Shown: positions 37,314-47,023, numbered from the stretch's first letter. The stretch: DNA of 64,000 bases from Aquamicrobium sp. (GCA_019739225.1 JAHHDT010000001.1:186001-250000), one strand, 5' to 3'. Notes: generated by a model not told the origin, from the letters alone. A program made the numbers and translations.

Positions 37314-37344
37314 AGGCGCGGTTTCGACCGCGCCTTTTTCTTTT
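37314..37344 (+). terminator. Rho-independent terminator after the small membrane protein
   Basis: An 8-bp perfect stem GGCGCGGT/ACCGCGCC with a TTCG tetraloop runs into TTTTTCTTTT. This is a strong intrinsic terminator that separates the small ORF from sdaA. Confidence 0.93.
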
Positions 37345-37448
37345 GCGGGCAGGAATGTCGCTAGCGGGTCAGGCGACGTCGGGAGCCTGCTTGCTTCTCG
37401 TGCCGAAAGCCGCGAAACATCGGGGGCAACTCAGCGGAGCGCTACGCG

Positions 37449-38855
37449 ATGTTCCTTTCCGTCTTCGATCTGTTCAAGATCGGCATTGGCCCGTCCTCGT
37501 CCCACACGATGGGGCCGATGACGGCGGCCGCACGCTTCCTGTCGGAACTGTCCGGCGACGACTGGCCGCGACCGGCAGGCGTCGCCGTGGCGCGACTTGC
37601 AGTCAGTCTGCATGGCTCGCTCGCCTTCACCGGCGTCGGACACGGAACGGATCGCGCGGTTATCCTGGGGCTGACCGGACTGACGCCGGTCACGGTCGAT
37701 CCGGACAATGTCGACGCAACGCTCGCCGACGTTCAGGCGCAGAAGCGCGTCAGTCCGCCCGGCCATCCGACATATCGCTTCGACCCCGCGACCGATCTGG
37801 TGCTCGACAAGAAGACGCCTCTGCCCGGCCATGCGAACGGCATGGCGTTTTCAGCCTTTGACGCCGACGACCGGCTGCTGCTGCGCCGCATCTATTATTC
37901 GATCGGCGGCGGTTTCGTCGTCTCCGACGAGGAACTGCAGCGCATGAAGGCCGAGGGGCCGGTGCGGGGCAGCGGCGACAAGGGCGTTCCCTATCCCTTC
38001 GGGAAAGCGAAGGAGATGCTTGCGATGGCGGCACGCAGCGGGCTTTCAATCGCGGCGATGAAGCGCGCCAACGAGGAGAAGTTCGTCTCCCGTGAGGAGC
38101 TGAATGCCTCGCTCGACGGCATCTGGGATGCGATGCGCAGCTGCATCGAGCGTGGCCTGTCGCAGGAAGGCATCATGCCCGGGGGGCTGAAGGTCAAGCG
38201 GCGCGCGCGCCAGCTTCACGACAAGCTGCAAGAGGAATGGAGCCGCAACCGACCGAACCCGCTTCTGGCCAATGACTGGCTCTCGATCTACGCGATGGCC
38301 GTCAACGAGGAGAACGCCGCCGGCGGGCGCGTGGTAACGGCGCCGACAAACGGCGCCGCGGGCGTGGTGCCCGCCGTCATGCGCTACTGGCTGCATTTCC
38401 ATGTCGAGGCCGATCAGGACTCGATCCGCGACTTCCTGCTGACGGCGGCGGCGATTGGCGGCATCATCAAGCATAACGCCTCGATTTCCGGCGCTGAAGT
38501 AGGCTGCCAGGGCGAGGTTGGGTCTGCGTCGGCCATGGCTGCGGCCGGGCTTTGCGCCGTCATGGGCGGCACGCCAGCCCAGGTCGAGAATGCCGCCGAA
38601 ATCGCCCTGGAACATCATCTGGGCATGACCTGCGATCCCGTCGGCGGTCTGGTGCAGGTGCCCTGCATCGAGCGCAATGCGCTGGGCGCGGTCAAGGCGG
38701 TCACCGCCGCCTCGCTGGCGATCAAGGGCGACGGCACCCATTTCGTGCCGCTGGATGCCGCGGTCGAGACCATGCGGCAGACGGGCCTCGACATGAATGA
38801 GCGCTACAAGGAGACGAGCCTCGGCGGGCTGGCCGTCAACGTCGTCGAATGCTGA
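37449..38855 (+). CDS. sdaA: L-serine ammonia-lyase (L-serine dehydratase), iron-sulfur type
   Basis: The 468-residue single-chain enzyme starts [24 protein letters not shown], the N-terminal beta-domain signature. In the C-terminal alpha domain it has [52 protein letters not shown] and [21 protein letters not shown], which supply the Cys ligands of the 4Fe-4S cluster. It deaminates L-serine to pyruvate. It stands alone ahead of DUF1489. Confidence 0.95.
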   Translation: MFLSVFDLFKIGIGPSSSHTMGPMTAAARFLSELSGDDWPRPAGVAVARLAVSLHGSLAFTGVGHGTDRAVILGLTGLTPVTVDPDNVDATLADVQAQKRVSPPGHPTYRFDPATDLVLDKKTPLPGHANGMAFSAFDADDRLLLRRIYYSIGGGFVVSDEELQRMKAEGPVRGSGDKGVPYPFGKAKEMLAMAARSGLSIAAMKRANEEKFVSREELNASLDGIWDAMRSCIERGLSQEGIMPGGLKVKRRARQLHDKLQEEWSRNRPNPLLANDWLSIYAMAVNEENAAGGRVVTAPTNGAAGVVPAVMRYWLHFHVEADQDSIRDFLLTAAAIGGIIKHNASISGAEVGCQGEVGSASAMAAAGLCAVMGGTPAQVENAAEIALEHHLGMTCDPVGGLVQVPCIERNALGAVKAVTAASLAIKGDGTHFVPLDAAVETMRQTGLDMNERYKETSLGGLAVNVVEC

Positions 38856-38914
38856 GCCTGTGGAAAGTGCGGACCGGTGCTGTAAGGCGCGCCGTTCCGC
38901 GCTAGATTGGGCGC

Positions 38915-39349
38915 ATGGCTCTCAACCTCATCAAACTCTGCGTCGGCGCCGAAAGCGTCGAAGACCTCGAAGACTGGATCGCGCTGCGGTTCGAGGAGAA
39001 GCGGCGCGCCGGCCTTGCCGTTGAGCATTTCCATACCACCCGTATGGTGCCCAAGCGCGTCGACGAGTTGCTTGATGGCGGTTCGCTGTACTGGGTGATC
39101 AAGGGCGGCGTGCAATGCCGTCAGCGGCTGGTCGACATTCGCCCCTTCACGGATGCCGAAGGCATAGGCCGCTGCCATCTGGTTTTCGATCCCACGGTCG
39201 TGCGCACCCAATGGCAGCCGCGCAGGCCCTTCCAGGGCTGGCGTTATCTGGTGCCGGCCGATACGCCGGCCGATCTTGGCGGTGCGGACGCAGGCGAGGA
39301 ACTGCCGCTGAACCTGCGCCGTGAGCTCTCCGAGCTGGGCCTGCTTTAA
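38915..39349 (+). CDS. DUF1489-family protein
   Basis: The 144-residue protein matches the alphaproteobacterial DUF1489 family: MALNLIKLCVGAESVEDLEDWI, HTTRMVPKRVDELLDGGSLYWVIKG, CRQRLVDIRPFTDAEGIGRCHLVFDP and RPFQGWRYLVPADTPADL. It is cytoplasmic with no catalytic motif I can name. Function is unknown. It lies 59 bases after sdaA and may share its transcript. Confidence 0.92.
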   Translation: MALNLIKLCVGAESVEDLEDWIALRFEEKRRAGLAVEHFHTTRMVPKRVDELLDGGSLYWVIKGGVQCRQRLVDIRPFTDAEGIGRCHLVFDPTVVRTQWQPRRPFQGWRYLVPADTPADLGGADAGEELPLNLRRELSELGLL

Positions 39350-39445
39350 CCGAACTTCGCAAGACCCGCAGCCGATGCCTCGCGACGGATTGTAACGCAA
39401 CGGCAAACCGGCGATGCTGCGTGCGAAGTATGGAGTTGCGGTCAC

Positions 39446-40351
39446 ATGAACGTGTCCGGTGTATCAGCAAGCGTTTCCGCCGCGCCACGTCGCGCCCACG
39501 TCATCGTGTGCGGCAACGCGAAGGGCGGCACCGGCAAATCGACTTTTGCCATGCATATCGCGGTGGCGCTGCTCCGCGCCGGCAATCGGGTCGCAACGAT
39601 TGATCTCGACACCGCCCAGCAATCGCTGACACGTTACGTCGAAAACCGCAGGCGATGGGTTCGGGCGACTGGTATCGCAGTCGCATTGCCCGATCATCGC
39701 GACGTCCCGCATCACGCGCATGACGCGGTCAGCGAAGGCGCTACCTTCGCTGCTCTTGCAAATGCGCTCGCCGGCGTGGATGCCGCGTTCGATTTCGTCG
39801 TCATCGACACCGCTGCGGGTGACACGTTTCTCGGCAGGCTCGCGCACCGGCTTGCCGACACGCTGGTCACACCGCTGAACGATTCGCTTATCGATCTGGA
39901 AGCGCTTGGAGATCTGCCTCCTGCGGGCCGCGGTTCGCCTTCCGGTTCGGGTTACGCACAGGCCGTCGCACAGGCGCGAGACGAGCGACGCCGAGCCGAC
40001 GGCCGGCTGCTCGACTGGATCGTCGCGTGCAACCGCGTACCGGTGACGGCTGCTGGAGAGGCCAAGATAGCGCCGCGCTTGCGCGACATGGCGTCCAGGC
40101 TTGGCTTTCGCTTTGCCGACGGGATTTCGCAGCGAGCGTTGTTCGACGAACTCTTTGCCACGGGATTGACGGCGCTCGATGAATTCGACGGGCGTTCGGC
40201 GAACTCGCGGGCCAATCTGGCGCACCTGGCCGCGCGGCAGGAGATGCGACGGCTGATGGACCATATGCGTCTGCTTCATGGCAAGCCGCCAATGCCAGGC
40301 TCCGAGCCGCAGGCGGGCGCGACCGACGCCGCGATTACTCCCGCGCTGTGA
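39446..40351 (+). CDS. mipZ: Division-plane positioning ATPase MipZ
   Basis: The 301-residue ParA/MinD-type ATPase has the deviant Walker A GNAKGGTGKST with signature Lys26 and Lys31, switch I VATIDLDTAQQSLTRYVENR, and Walker B DFVVIDTAAGD. The ENRRRW and TPLNDSLIDLEALG blocks are those of MipZ rather than ParA. MipZ forms a gradient from the pole through ParB and inhibits FtsZ away from midcell. The VWA gene starts 61 bases downstream and a DnaJ-domain gene follows. Confidence 0.92.
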   Translation: MNVSGVSASVSAAPRRAHVIVCGNAKGGTGKSTFAMHIAVALLRAGNRVATIDLDTAQQSLTRYVENRRRWVRATGIAVALPDHRDVPHHAHDAVSEGATFAALANALAGVDAAFDFVVIDTAAGDTFLGRLAHRLADTLVTPLNDSLIDLEALGDLPPAGRGSPSGSGYAQAVAQARDERRRADGRLLDWIVACNRVPVTAAGEAKIAPRLRDMASRLGFRFADGISQRALFDELFATGLTALDEFDGRSANSRANLAHLAARQEMRRLMDHMRLLHGKPPMPGSEPQAGATDAAITPAL

Positions 40352-40412
40352 CCCTTTCGCCCACCGCGCTTCAGGACTTGCAACCAGTCCGTCACGGCCA
40401 CATGTTCTTGGC

Positions 40413-41156
40413 ATGAGCAACGACAAGGCGCCGGCACCGCGCAAGGCCGACCAGAAACCTGCTGCGACGCGATCCGACAGCACCGCAATCGACGCTTTCG
40501 TTCGTCACGCGCGCGCTTTGGCGCAGCCGACGGGAGCGACGGATGGTGGACGGCTGATTCTGGCGCTCGACGCGACGATGAGCCGGCAGCCGACCTGGGA
40601 TCTTGCGTGTTCGCTGCAAGCCGAGATGTTCGACGCCGTATCCAGGGCAGGCGGGCTCAACGTCCAACTCGTCTATTTTCGCGGCTTCGGCGAGTGCCGC
40701 GCATCGCGATTCGTGCGCGATACCGGATCGCTTAAGGATCTGATGGTGAAGATCGACTGCCGCGGCGGGCACACCCAGATCGGCAAGGTGCTTTCGCACA
40801 CGCTGAAGGAGACGGAGCGGACCAAGGTCAACGCGCTGGTCTACATCGGCGACGCGATGGAGGAAAATGTCGATGACCTCGCGGAAAAGGCGGGCCGGCT
40901 GGGCCTGCACGGCGTCCCCGTGTTCGCCTTCCAGGAAGGACACGATCCGGTTGCCGAAACGGCATTCAAGGAAGTCGCCCGGTTGTCGAAGGGCGCCTGG
41001 TTCCGCTTCGATCGCGACGCGGCATCGACGCTCTCGAAGCTCCTCTCGGCGGTTGCCGTCTATGCAACAGGCGGGTTGAGGGCGCTGGAGGCCAGAGGCC
41101 GCGCGGAGGACCGGCTGATGATCGAGCATCTGAAGAAGGCCGGCGGACGCGGATGA
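40413..41156 (+). CDS. VWA-like protein of unknown function in the mipZ operon
   Basis: The 247-residue protein has a von Willebrand A-like fold. The MIDAS start is LILALDATMSRQPTWD (DxTxS instead of DxSxS), then VQLVYFRGFGECRAS, GGHTQIGKVLSHTL with the metal-site Thr, and ALVYIGDAMEENVDDLAEKAGRLGLHGVPVFAFQEG. There is no signal peptide, so it is cytoplasmic. The ATG at 40413 begins the natural domain. Upstream frame overlaps mipZ. It overlaps the DnaJ-domain gene by 4 bases (ATGA). Its partner is not known. Confidence 0.8.
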   Translation: MSNDKAPAPRKADQKPAATRSDSTAIDAFVRHARALAQPTGATDGGRLILALDATMSRQPTWDLACSLQAEMFDAVSRAGGLNVQLVYFRGFGECRASRFVRDTGSLKDLMVKIDCRGGHTQIGKVLSHTLKETERTKVNALVYIGDAMEENVDDLAEKAGRLGLHGVPVFAFQEGHDPVAETAFKEVARLSKGAWFRFDRDAASTLSKLLSAVAVYATGGLRALEARGRAEDRLMIEHLKKAGGRG

Positions 41157-41848
41157 CGGTCCTTTTCTATCTCGCTGCAGCCGTTCTTGTATTGACGCTG
41201 CTGGGGGCAGCCTTCTTGCGGATGGATGCGCGGCGCATCGCCGGCAGCATGAGGTTGGTCGGCCCGATCATTGTAGGCGTTGTCGGCGTCGGCTTGTTGT
41301 TGTTCGGCCGTGCCGGGCTCGGGGGTATGCTGATCTCCACGGCGCTCGCCTGGCATCTTTCGGGGCGCATGCGCCGGCAGTCGCGTCCGACGCCTGGAAA
41401 GCGCTCCACTGTGCGCACCGCCGCGCTGGAGATGGAACTGGATCACGATTCCGGATCGCTTGAAGGGATCGTGCTGGTCGGGCGATTCGAAGGACGGGAG
41501 CTCGGCCAACTCGAACGCGACCAGTTGCTGCAGCTCGGCGGTGAACTTTCCGCCGATCCCGAAAGCATGCAGCTACTTGAGACCTATCTTGACGGCCGCT
41601 TTCCCGGCTGGCGTGAGCACGCGCAAACGGACATGGGCGGCGGGCAGGGTGGCGCGCCAGCTTCTGGCCCCATGACTAAGCAGGAGGCCTACGAGATCCT
41701 TGGTCTTGAAGCCGGCGCCAGCGCGGCGGAGATCCGCAAGGCGCATCGCCGCCTGATGCAGCGCCTGCACCCCGACCTCGGCGGCACTTCTTTCCTTGCG
41801 GCGCGGATCAACGAGGCCAAGGAAGTTCTGCTGTCTGATCACAAGTAG
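41153..41848 (+). CDS. Membrane-anchored DnaJ-domain protein
   Basis: The 231-residue protein has two N-terminal membrane helices (about 4-22 and 36-57), a linker with an LERDQLLQLGGEL region, and a C-terminal J domain: EAYEILGLEAGASAAEIRKAHRRLMQRLHPDLGGTSFLAARINEAKEVLL, with the HPD triad that stimulates DnaK. This C-terminal J-domain layout is like Tim14/Pam18. It overlaps the VWA gene by 4 bases, so a VWA-J-protein pair acting with DnaK at the membrane is a reasonable guess. Confidence 0.88.
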   Translation: MTVLFYLAAAVLVLTLLGAAFLRMDARRIAGSMRLVGPIIVGVVGVGLLLFGRAGLGGMLISTALAWHLSGRMRRQSRPTPGKRSTVRTAALEMELDHDSGSLEGIVLVGRFEGRELGQLERDQLLQLGGELSADPESMQLLETYLDGRFPGWREHAQTDMGGGQGGAPASGPMTKQEAYEILGLEAGASAAEIRKAHRRLMQRLHPDLGGTSFLAARINEAKEVLLSDHK

Positions 41849-41906
41849 TCCCCTTCGACGTAGTGCTGACCCAGGGCAACCCGCGGTGCGGGCCGCTGCA
41901 GGCCTG

Positions 41907-43316
41907 CTACGACCCCACCGCGTAACAATCGATCTTCTGCTTCTTGAGCGCGTTGCAGGCGTCCCATGCCTGGTTCTTCGAGCCGAAACCGCCGAAGCGC
42001 GCGCGATAGTAGGTGGTGCCCTTGTTGTCGAACTCTTCGATGAAGGCATTCGCCGTGTTGAGGATGCGCGGCGCTTCCTTGCCGGTGCGCACGAGTGCGG
42101 CAAACGCATCGCTCTGCGACGGCGACGAGGCGACCTGCACCACCCAGCCCGAGGGCGCGGTGGACGAAGTCATCACGGGGTCGATTGCGGCGTCACCCTC
42201 GGCGGCGGCAAAGCGATCCGCCACGGCCGCTGCCGGCGTCGGCACGGGAGCAGACGGGATTGGAGCCGAAGGGGTCGGCGTGAGTGCTGCGACGGCAGCG
42301 GGCGTCGTCTCCTGCGCATAGGCCACGAGCGGAGCGTCGACCTCTTCGCGCGGACGGAAGACCGGCATCGGAATATCGCGGCTTGGCAGCGAGAAGGCGC
42401 TTGCGACCACCGCGCCGGCACCCGGCGTCGGGCGTTGGGAGGCAACGAGTGCTCCGCCGCCGCTGCGGGAGGCTTTCGGCATATAGTCGCGCAGCAGCGC
42501 TGCCATGTGATCGTCGCGGCTGCGGCCGCTCTGGCCACCCATGACGACGGCGATGACCTTACGCCCGTTGTCTTCCACCGACGTCACGAGGTTGAAGCCG
42601 GAAGCGCGGGTATAGCCGGTCTTGATGCCGTCGACGCCCTTGATGCGGCCGAACATGCGGTTGTGCGTGGTGATCGTCTGCTTGCCGTATTTGAAGGAGC
42701 GGGTGGAGAAATAGTCGTAGTACTGCGGAAAATGCTCACGCAGCGCGATGCCGAGGATTGCCATGTCGCGCGCGGTCGTGTGCTGGGCGCTGTTGGGCAG
42801 CCCGTGAGCGTTGCGGAACTCGGTCGAATTCATGCCGAGCTGGCGCGCCTTGGCCGTCATCATCCGGGCGAAGCCGGCCTCCGAGCCGCCGATCATTTCG
42901 GCAACTGCGGTCGCGACGTCGTTGGCCGAACGCGTGACCAGCGCGCGGATGGCTGTGTCCACGGTGATGGAGCCGCCCGCCCTGACCCCGAGTTTCGTCG
43001 GGGGCTCCGCCGAAGCGTTCTTCGAAAAGGGAATGGCGGTCTTGGTGGAGATGCGCCGGGCGTTCATCGCTTCGAAGATGAGATAGACGGTCATCATCTT
43101 CGTCAGCGATGCGGGATAGCGCCGCGCATCTGCATTGCGCGAAAACAGCACCTGCCCGGTGCGCGCATCCATAACATATGCCGCATAGCGGGAATTGGCC
43201 GAAGCCGAGCCTGCGCTTCCGACCGTGAACACCGCAACTGCCAGAATGGCGACGAGAATGCTGCGAGTGTTCGAGATTTGCGAGATAAAGCCTGCCAACG
43301 CCTGACGCACAATCAT
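41907..43316 (-). CDS. D-alanyl-D-alanine carboxypeptidase with C-terminal SPOR domain
   Basis: The 469-residue protein has a signal sequence (about 1-41) and the penicillin-binding serine-transferase motifs: SLTK with nucleophile Ser70 and Lys73, SAN (RSANDVATAVAEM) and KTGY. A Pro/Ala-rich linker (about 310-390) leads to a SPOR domain, WVVQVASSPSQSDAFAALV...YYRARFGGFGSKNQAWDACNALKKQKIDCYAV, which binds septal peptidoglycan. It trims pentapeptides, probably at the division site. I chose the ATG at 43316. The frame to 43436 adds a non-signal stretch. Confidence 0.93.
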   Translation of the reverse strand: MIVRQALAGFISQISNTRSILVAILAVAVFTVGSAGSASANSRYAAYVMDARTGQVLFSRNADARRYPASLTKMMTVYLIFEAMNARRISTKTAIPFSKNASAEPPTKLGVRAGGSITVDTAIRALVTRSANDVATAVAEMIGGSEAGFARMMTAKARQLGMNSTEFRNAHGLPNSAQHTTARDMAILGIALREHFPQYYDYFSTRSFKYGKQTITTHNRMFGRIKGVDGIKTGYTRASGFNLVTSVEDNGRKVIAVVMGGQSGRSRDDHMAALLRDYMPKASRSGGGALVASQRPTPGAGAVVASAFSLPSRDIPMPVFRPREEVDAPLVAYAQETTPAAVAALTPTPSAPIPSAPVPTPAAAVADRFAAAEGDAAIDPVMTSSTAPSGWVVQVASSPSQSDAFAALVRTGKEAPRILNTANAFIEEFDNKGTTYYRARFGGFGSKNQAWDACNALKKQKIDCYAVGS

Positions 43317-43389
43317 AGCTACACTTCTACTGAACTGACTAATGCCCAAACCCGCCCCCGGGATTGTCGGCCACGATAAAAGCGAGCCC

Positions 43390-43412
43390 GTTACCAATCC
43401 GTTTATGGTAAC
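43390..43412. promoter_or_regulatory. Inverted repeat upstream of the D-Ala-D-Ala carboxypeptidase gene
   Basis: GTTACCA-N9-TGGTAAC is a perfect 7-bp dyad 74 bases ahead of the carboxypeptidase start, in the 263-base gap shared with the phasin. It has the form of a dimeric regulator operator. I cannot name the protein. Confidence 0.4.
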
Positions 43413-43493
43413 CGGCCCGTTCACCAATTTCGTCAACTTCTAGGAAAGAAAGCGGCCTCGACAGCCAGCTATTGATTGGATTCGGGTCGCGTC

Positions 43494-43522
43494 TTGACTT
43501 TTTGTGCAGTGCAGCATAAATA
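43494..43522 (+). promoter_or_regulatory. Phasin promoter with possible PhaR operator
   Basis: TTGACT (43494-43499) and TAAATA (43517-43522) are separated by exactly 17 bases, 58 bases before the phasin ATG. The spacer holds TTTTGTGCAGTGCAGCA, a TGCA-repeat resembling sites bound by PhaR, the repressor of phasin genes in alphaproteobacteria. The operator role is inferred. Confidence 0.6.
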
Positions 43523-43579
43523 GGTTGCAACGCATTAGGGATGCGGGAAACCCCACCTCCAACGGAAGGTAGCATTCAG

Positions 43580-43909
43580 ATGATTCAGTCGTTCGATGAC
43601 GCCAGCAAGGCTGGCAAGGAATTCATGGACACCGGCCTCAAGAGCTTCGCGGCGCTGTCGAAGAACGCGCAGGCGATCACGGTCGAGGCGACCGAGTACT
43701 CGAAGAAGGCATTCGAGAACGGCACCGCCGCTTTCGAGAAGCTGACGTCGGCCAAGTCGCTCGACAAGGCTGTCGAGATCCAGACCGACTACGCCAAGCA
43801 GGCTTACGAGGGCTTCGTCGCACAGGCCACCAAGATGGGTGAGCTCTATGCCGAGATGGCCAAGGACGCCTACAAGCCTTTCGAATCGGTCGTCGCCAAG
43901 GCGAAATAG
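43580..43909 (+). CDS. Phasin family protein
   Basis: The 109-residue helical protein reads MIQSFDDASKAGKEFMDTGLKSFAALSKNAQAITVEATEYSKKAFENGTAAFEKL and ends QTDYAKQAYEGFVAQATKMGELYAEMAKDAYKPFESVVAKAK, the phasin_2 pattern. Phasins coat polyhydroxybutyrate granules. I start at the ATG at 43580, which has GGAAGG about 10 bases upstream and a normal phasin N-terminus. The frame from 43541 is less likely. It is a single-gene unit with a strong promoter, a possible PhaR site and a terminator, as expected for an abundant protein. Confidence 0.92.
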   Translation: MIQSFDDASKAGKEFMDTGLKSFAALSKNAQAITVEATEYSKKAFENGTAAFEKLTSAKSLDKAVEIQTDYAKQAYEGFVAQATKMGELYAEMAKDAYKPFESVVAKAK

Positions 43910-43954
43910 TCCGCTTCAAATTCCTTGTCGCGCGGGCGTTTGCCCGTCGATATG

Positions 43955-43985
43955 CCCGGTCGCGGCTTCGCGGCCGGGTTTTTTT
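43955..43985 (+). terminator. Rho-independent terminator of the phasin gene
   Basis: A 10-bp stem CCCGGTCGCG/CGCGGCCGGG (one T-G pair) with a GCTT loop is followed by seven T residues, 45 bases after the phasin stop. Confidence 0.93.
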
Positions 43986-44159
43986 GTCGTTTCGAAGTGC
44001 CAAGTGCGGTACGTCGCACCCGAATTCGCGAGTCTGTGACGTGCGCTGTATTGTCAGCAAGAAAGAAGGCCTTAAAATTCCATGACGAGTGCCTACATGA
44101 CGTGCCTTGAAGGAAGCGCGCGCAACTGGAAGGATGCGGAGACGAGTGGCGGGGTACCC

Positions 44160-44510
44160 ATGCCGGAACTGGTGACGAGGATGCAGGGTGACGATGACCG
44201 GGCCAACGGTCCCGGACGCGGAACCGCAGTCATCACCCGCACCAAGCCGAAAACCAAAAAGCCGTCGCTCTATCGCGTGCTCATCCTCAACGACGACTAC
44301 ACCCCGATGGAATTCGTGGTCCACGTTCTGGAGCGTTTCTTCCAGAAGGATCGCGAGGCAGCGACCCGGATCATGTTACATGTTCACAATCACGGTGTCG
44401 GCGAATGTGGGGTCTATACATATGAGGTGGCCGAGACCAAAGTGACTCAGGTTATGGATTTCGCCCGCCAGCACCAGCATCCGCTGCAATGCGTGATGGA
44501 AAAGAAATGA
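44160..44510 (+). CDS. clpS: ATP-dependent Clp protease adaptor ClpS
   Basis: The 116-residue protein has the ClpS core: [62 protein letters not shown], with the Asn-Asp-Asp-Tyr-Thr-Pro-Met block and His66-type residues that form the N-degron pocket. It delivers N-end rule substrates to ClpAP. I chose the ATG at 44160. The longer frame from 44082 adds 26 residues not seen in the family. clpA starts 8 bases after its stop. Confidence 0.94.
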   Translation: MPELVTRMQGDDDRANGPGRGTAVITRTKPKTKKPSLYRVLILNDDYTPMEFVVHVLERFFQKDREAATRIMLHVHNHGVGECGVYTYEVAETKVTQVMDFARQHQHPLQCVMEKK

Positions 44511-44518
44511 GGTTCTGA

Positions 44519-46987
44519 ATGCCGGCTTTCTCGCAAGGCCTCGAACGGGCGCTGCATCAGGCGCTGACCTTTGCAAACGAGCGTCACCACGAATATGCGA
44601 CGCTAGAACACCTGCTGCTCGCGCTTCTCGACGACGGTGACGCCGCCGCCGTCATGCGTGCATGCAACGTCAATCTCGAAGAGTTGAAGCAGACCGTACT
44701 GTCCTACATCGATACCGAGCTCGACAATCTCGTGACCGGCTATGACGAGGACTCCAAGCCGACGGCCGGCTTCCAGCGCGTCATCCAGCGCGCCGTCATC
44801 CATGTCCAGTCATCCGGCCGCGAGGAAGTTTCCGGCGCCAACGTCCTCGTCGCGATCTTCGCCGAGCGCGAGAGCCACGCCGCCTATTTCCTGCAGGAAC
44901 AGCAGATGACCCGTTACGACGCGGTCAATTACATCAGCCATGGCATCGCCAAGCGGCCAGGCTCGTCTGAGACCCGCGCACCGCGCGGCGCCGAGGACGA
45001 ACAGGGTGGCCAACCCGGCATGGGCGAGGGCGAGGATGGCGGGAAGAAGAAGCAGCAGGACGCGCTGACGGCCTACTGCGTCAACCTCAACGCCAAGGCC
45101 CGCCAGGGCAAGATCGACCCGCTGATCGGCCGCGAGGCCGAGATCAACAGGACCATCCAGGTGCTGTGCCGTCGGTCGAAGAACAATCCGCTCTATGTGG
45201 GCGATCCCGGCGTCGGCAAGACGGCGATCGCCGAGGGGCTCGCCAAGCGCATTGTCGAAGGCGACGTGCCGGAAGTGCTTCACGATGCCACCATCTTCGC
45301 GCTCGACATGGGCACGTTGCTGGCCGGCACCCGCTATCGCGGCGATTTCGAGGAACGGCTGAAGCAGGTCGTGAAAGAGCTCGAGGACTATCCGGGCGCC
45401 GTCCTGTTCATCGACGAGATCCATACGGTGATCGGCGCCGGCGCGACGTCGGGCGGGGCGATGGACGCCTCCAACCTGCTCAAGCCGGCCCTGTCTTCGG
45501 GTGCGATCCGCTGCATCGGCTCGACCACCTACAAGGAGTTCCGCCAGTTCTTCGAGAAGGACAGGGCGCTTGTCCGCCGCTTCCAGAAGATCGACGTGAA
45601 AGAGCCTTCGGTCGAAGACGCGATCTCGATCATGAAGGGGCTGAAGCCCTATTTCGAGAAGTTCCACAAGGTGAAGTACACCAACGAGGCGATCAAGGCC
45701 GCCGTGGAGCTGTCTTCGCGCTATATCAGCGACCGCAAGCTGCCCGACAAGGCGATCGACGTGATCGACGAAACGGGTGCCTCGCAGATGCTGTTGCCCG
45801 AATCGCGGCGCAAGAAGACGATCTCCATCAAGGAGATCGAAGCGACCGTCGCGACGATGGCGCGCATCCCGCCCATGACTGTCTCCGCAGATGACGAGAT
45901 GGTGTTGGCGGGTCTCGAAGCCGAGCTCAAGCGTGTCGTCTACGGCCAGGACACGGCGATCACGGCGCTGTCGTCGGCGATCAAGCTGGCGCGTGCCGGG
46001 CTGCGCGAACCGGAGAAGCCGATCGGCTCCTACCTGTTCTCTGGCCCCACCGGCGTCGGCAAGACCGAAGTCGCCAAACAGCTCGCTGCCTCGCTCGGCG
46101 TCGAACTGCTGCGCTTCGACATGTCGGAATACATGGAACGCCACACGGTCTCGCGGCTGATCGGCGCGCCTCCCGGCTATGTCGGCTTCGACCAGGGCGG
46201 GCTCCTGACCGATGGCGTCGACCAGCATCCGCATTGCGTGCTGCTGCTCGACGAGATCGAGAAGGCCCATCCGGACCTGTTCAACATCCTGTTGCAGGTC
46301 ATGGATCACGGCAAGCTGACGGACCATAACGGCAAGCAGATCGACTTCCGCAACGTGATCCTCATCATGACGACCAATGCGGGCGCGGCCGACCTTGCGA
46401 AGGCTGCGATCGGCTTCGGCTCGTCCAAGCGCGACAGCGACGACATGGAAGCGATCAACCGGCTGTTCACGCCGGAGTTCCGCAACCGTCTCGACGCGAT
46501 CATCCCGTTCGGCTCGCTGCCGGTGCCGGTGATCCACCAGGTGGTGCAGAAGTTCGTGATGCAGCTCGAGGCCCAGCTCGCCGAGCGCCGCGTCACCTTC
46601 GACCTGACGCCGGAGGCGATCGCATGGCTCGCCGACAAGGGCTACGACGAGCGCATGGGCGCTCGCCCGCTGTCGCGCGTGATCCAGGAGCACATCAAGA
46701 AGCCGCTGGCCGATGAGGTTCTGTTCGGCAGGCTGAAGAAGGGCGGCACGGTGCGTGTCTCGGTCATCAAGACCGAGGCCGGTATCGAGGTCCTCAATCT
46801 CGAGGCACTAGCCGACGAGACGCCGGTCAAGCCGAAGAAGGAAGAGCCGGAGCAGCGGCCGGTGAAGCGCAAGGCGGCGAAGAAGGCGCCTGCAAAGGCT
46901 CCAGCATCGTCCGCCAAGGCCAAGAGCGAGCCCAAGGGCAAGCAGCCACCCAAGCGCAGCATCGTTCCCCAGCTGCCGCGCAAATAA
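44519..46987 (+). CDS. clpA: ATP-dependent Clp protease ATP-binding subunit ClpA
   Basis: The 822-residue AAA+ unfoldase has a Clp N-domain (about 1-145), D1 with Walker A GDPGVGKT at 228 and Walker [15 protein letters not shown], and D2 with GPTGVGKT at 509 and [13 protein letters not shown]. The sensor region [15 protein letters not shown] follows. The P-loop IGF tripeptide that docks ClpP is present in [10 protein letters not shown] Lys/Ala/Pro-rich tail of about 60 residues, typical of rhizobia, ends it. It unfolds proteins for ClpP degradation and acts with ClpS just upstream. A stable hairpin follows the stop. Confidence 0.96.
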   Translation: MPAFSQGLERALHQALTFANERHHEYATLEHLLLALLDDGDAAAVMRACNVNLEELKQTVLSYIDTELDNLVTGYDEDSKPTAGFQRVIQRAVIHVQSSGREEVSGANVLVAIFAERESHAAYFLQEQQMTRYDAVNYISHGIAKRPGSSETRAPRGAEDEQGGQPGMGEGEDGGKKKQQDALTAYCVNLNAKARQGKIDPLIGREAEINRTIQVLCRRSKNNPLYVGDPGVGKTAIAEGLAKRIVEGDVPEVLHDATIFALDMGTLLAGTRYRGDFEERLKQVVKELEDYPGAVLFIDEIHTVIGAGATSGGAMDASNLLKPALSSGAIRCIGSTTYKEFRQFFEKDRALVRRFQKIDVKEPSVEDAISIMKGLKPYFEKFHKVKYTNEAIKAAVELSSRYISDRKLPDKAIDVIDETGASQMLLPESRRKKTISIKEIEATVATMARIPPMTVSADDEMVLAGLEAELKRVVYGQDTAITALSSAIKLARAGLREPEKPIGSYLFSGPTGVGKTEVAKQLAASLGVELLRFDMSEYMERHTVSRLIGAPPGYVGFDQGGLLTDGVDQHPHCVLLLDEIEKAHPDLFNILLQVMDHGKLTDHNGKQIDFRNVILIMTTNAGAADLAKAAIGFGSSKRDSDDMEAINRLFTPEFRNRLDAIIPFGSLPVPVIHQVVQKFVMQLEAQLAERRVTFDLTPEAIAWLADKGYDERMGARPLSRVIQEHIKKPLADEVLFGRLKKGGTVRVSVIKTEAGIEVLNLEALADETPVKPKKEEPEQRPVKRKAAKKAPAKAPASSAKAKSEPKGKQPPKRSIVPQLPRK

Positions 46988-46995
46988 CGATCGAT

Positions 46996-47023
46996 CCGTG
47001 ACGGGCGCAACGGCCCGTCACGG
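46996..47023 (+). terminator. Stable hairpin after clpA, no U-tract
   Basis: CCGTGACGGGC/GCCCGTCACGG forms an 11-bp perfect stem with a GCAACG loop, 8 bases after the clpA stop. No T-run follows, so it may stabilise the transcript end or aid Rho-dependent termination and is not a classic intrinsic terminator. Confidence 0.5.

Noticed and set aside
44810-46693. Minus-strand open frame of 627 codons opposite clpA
   Set aside because: It is the antisense shadow of a highly conserved gene, with Arg/His/Asp-heavy composition and no recognisable domain.
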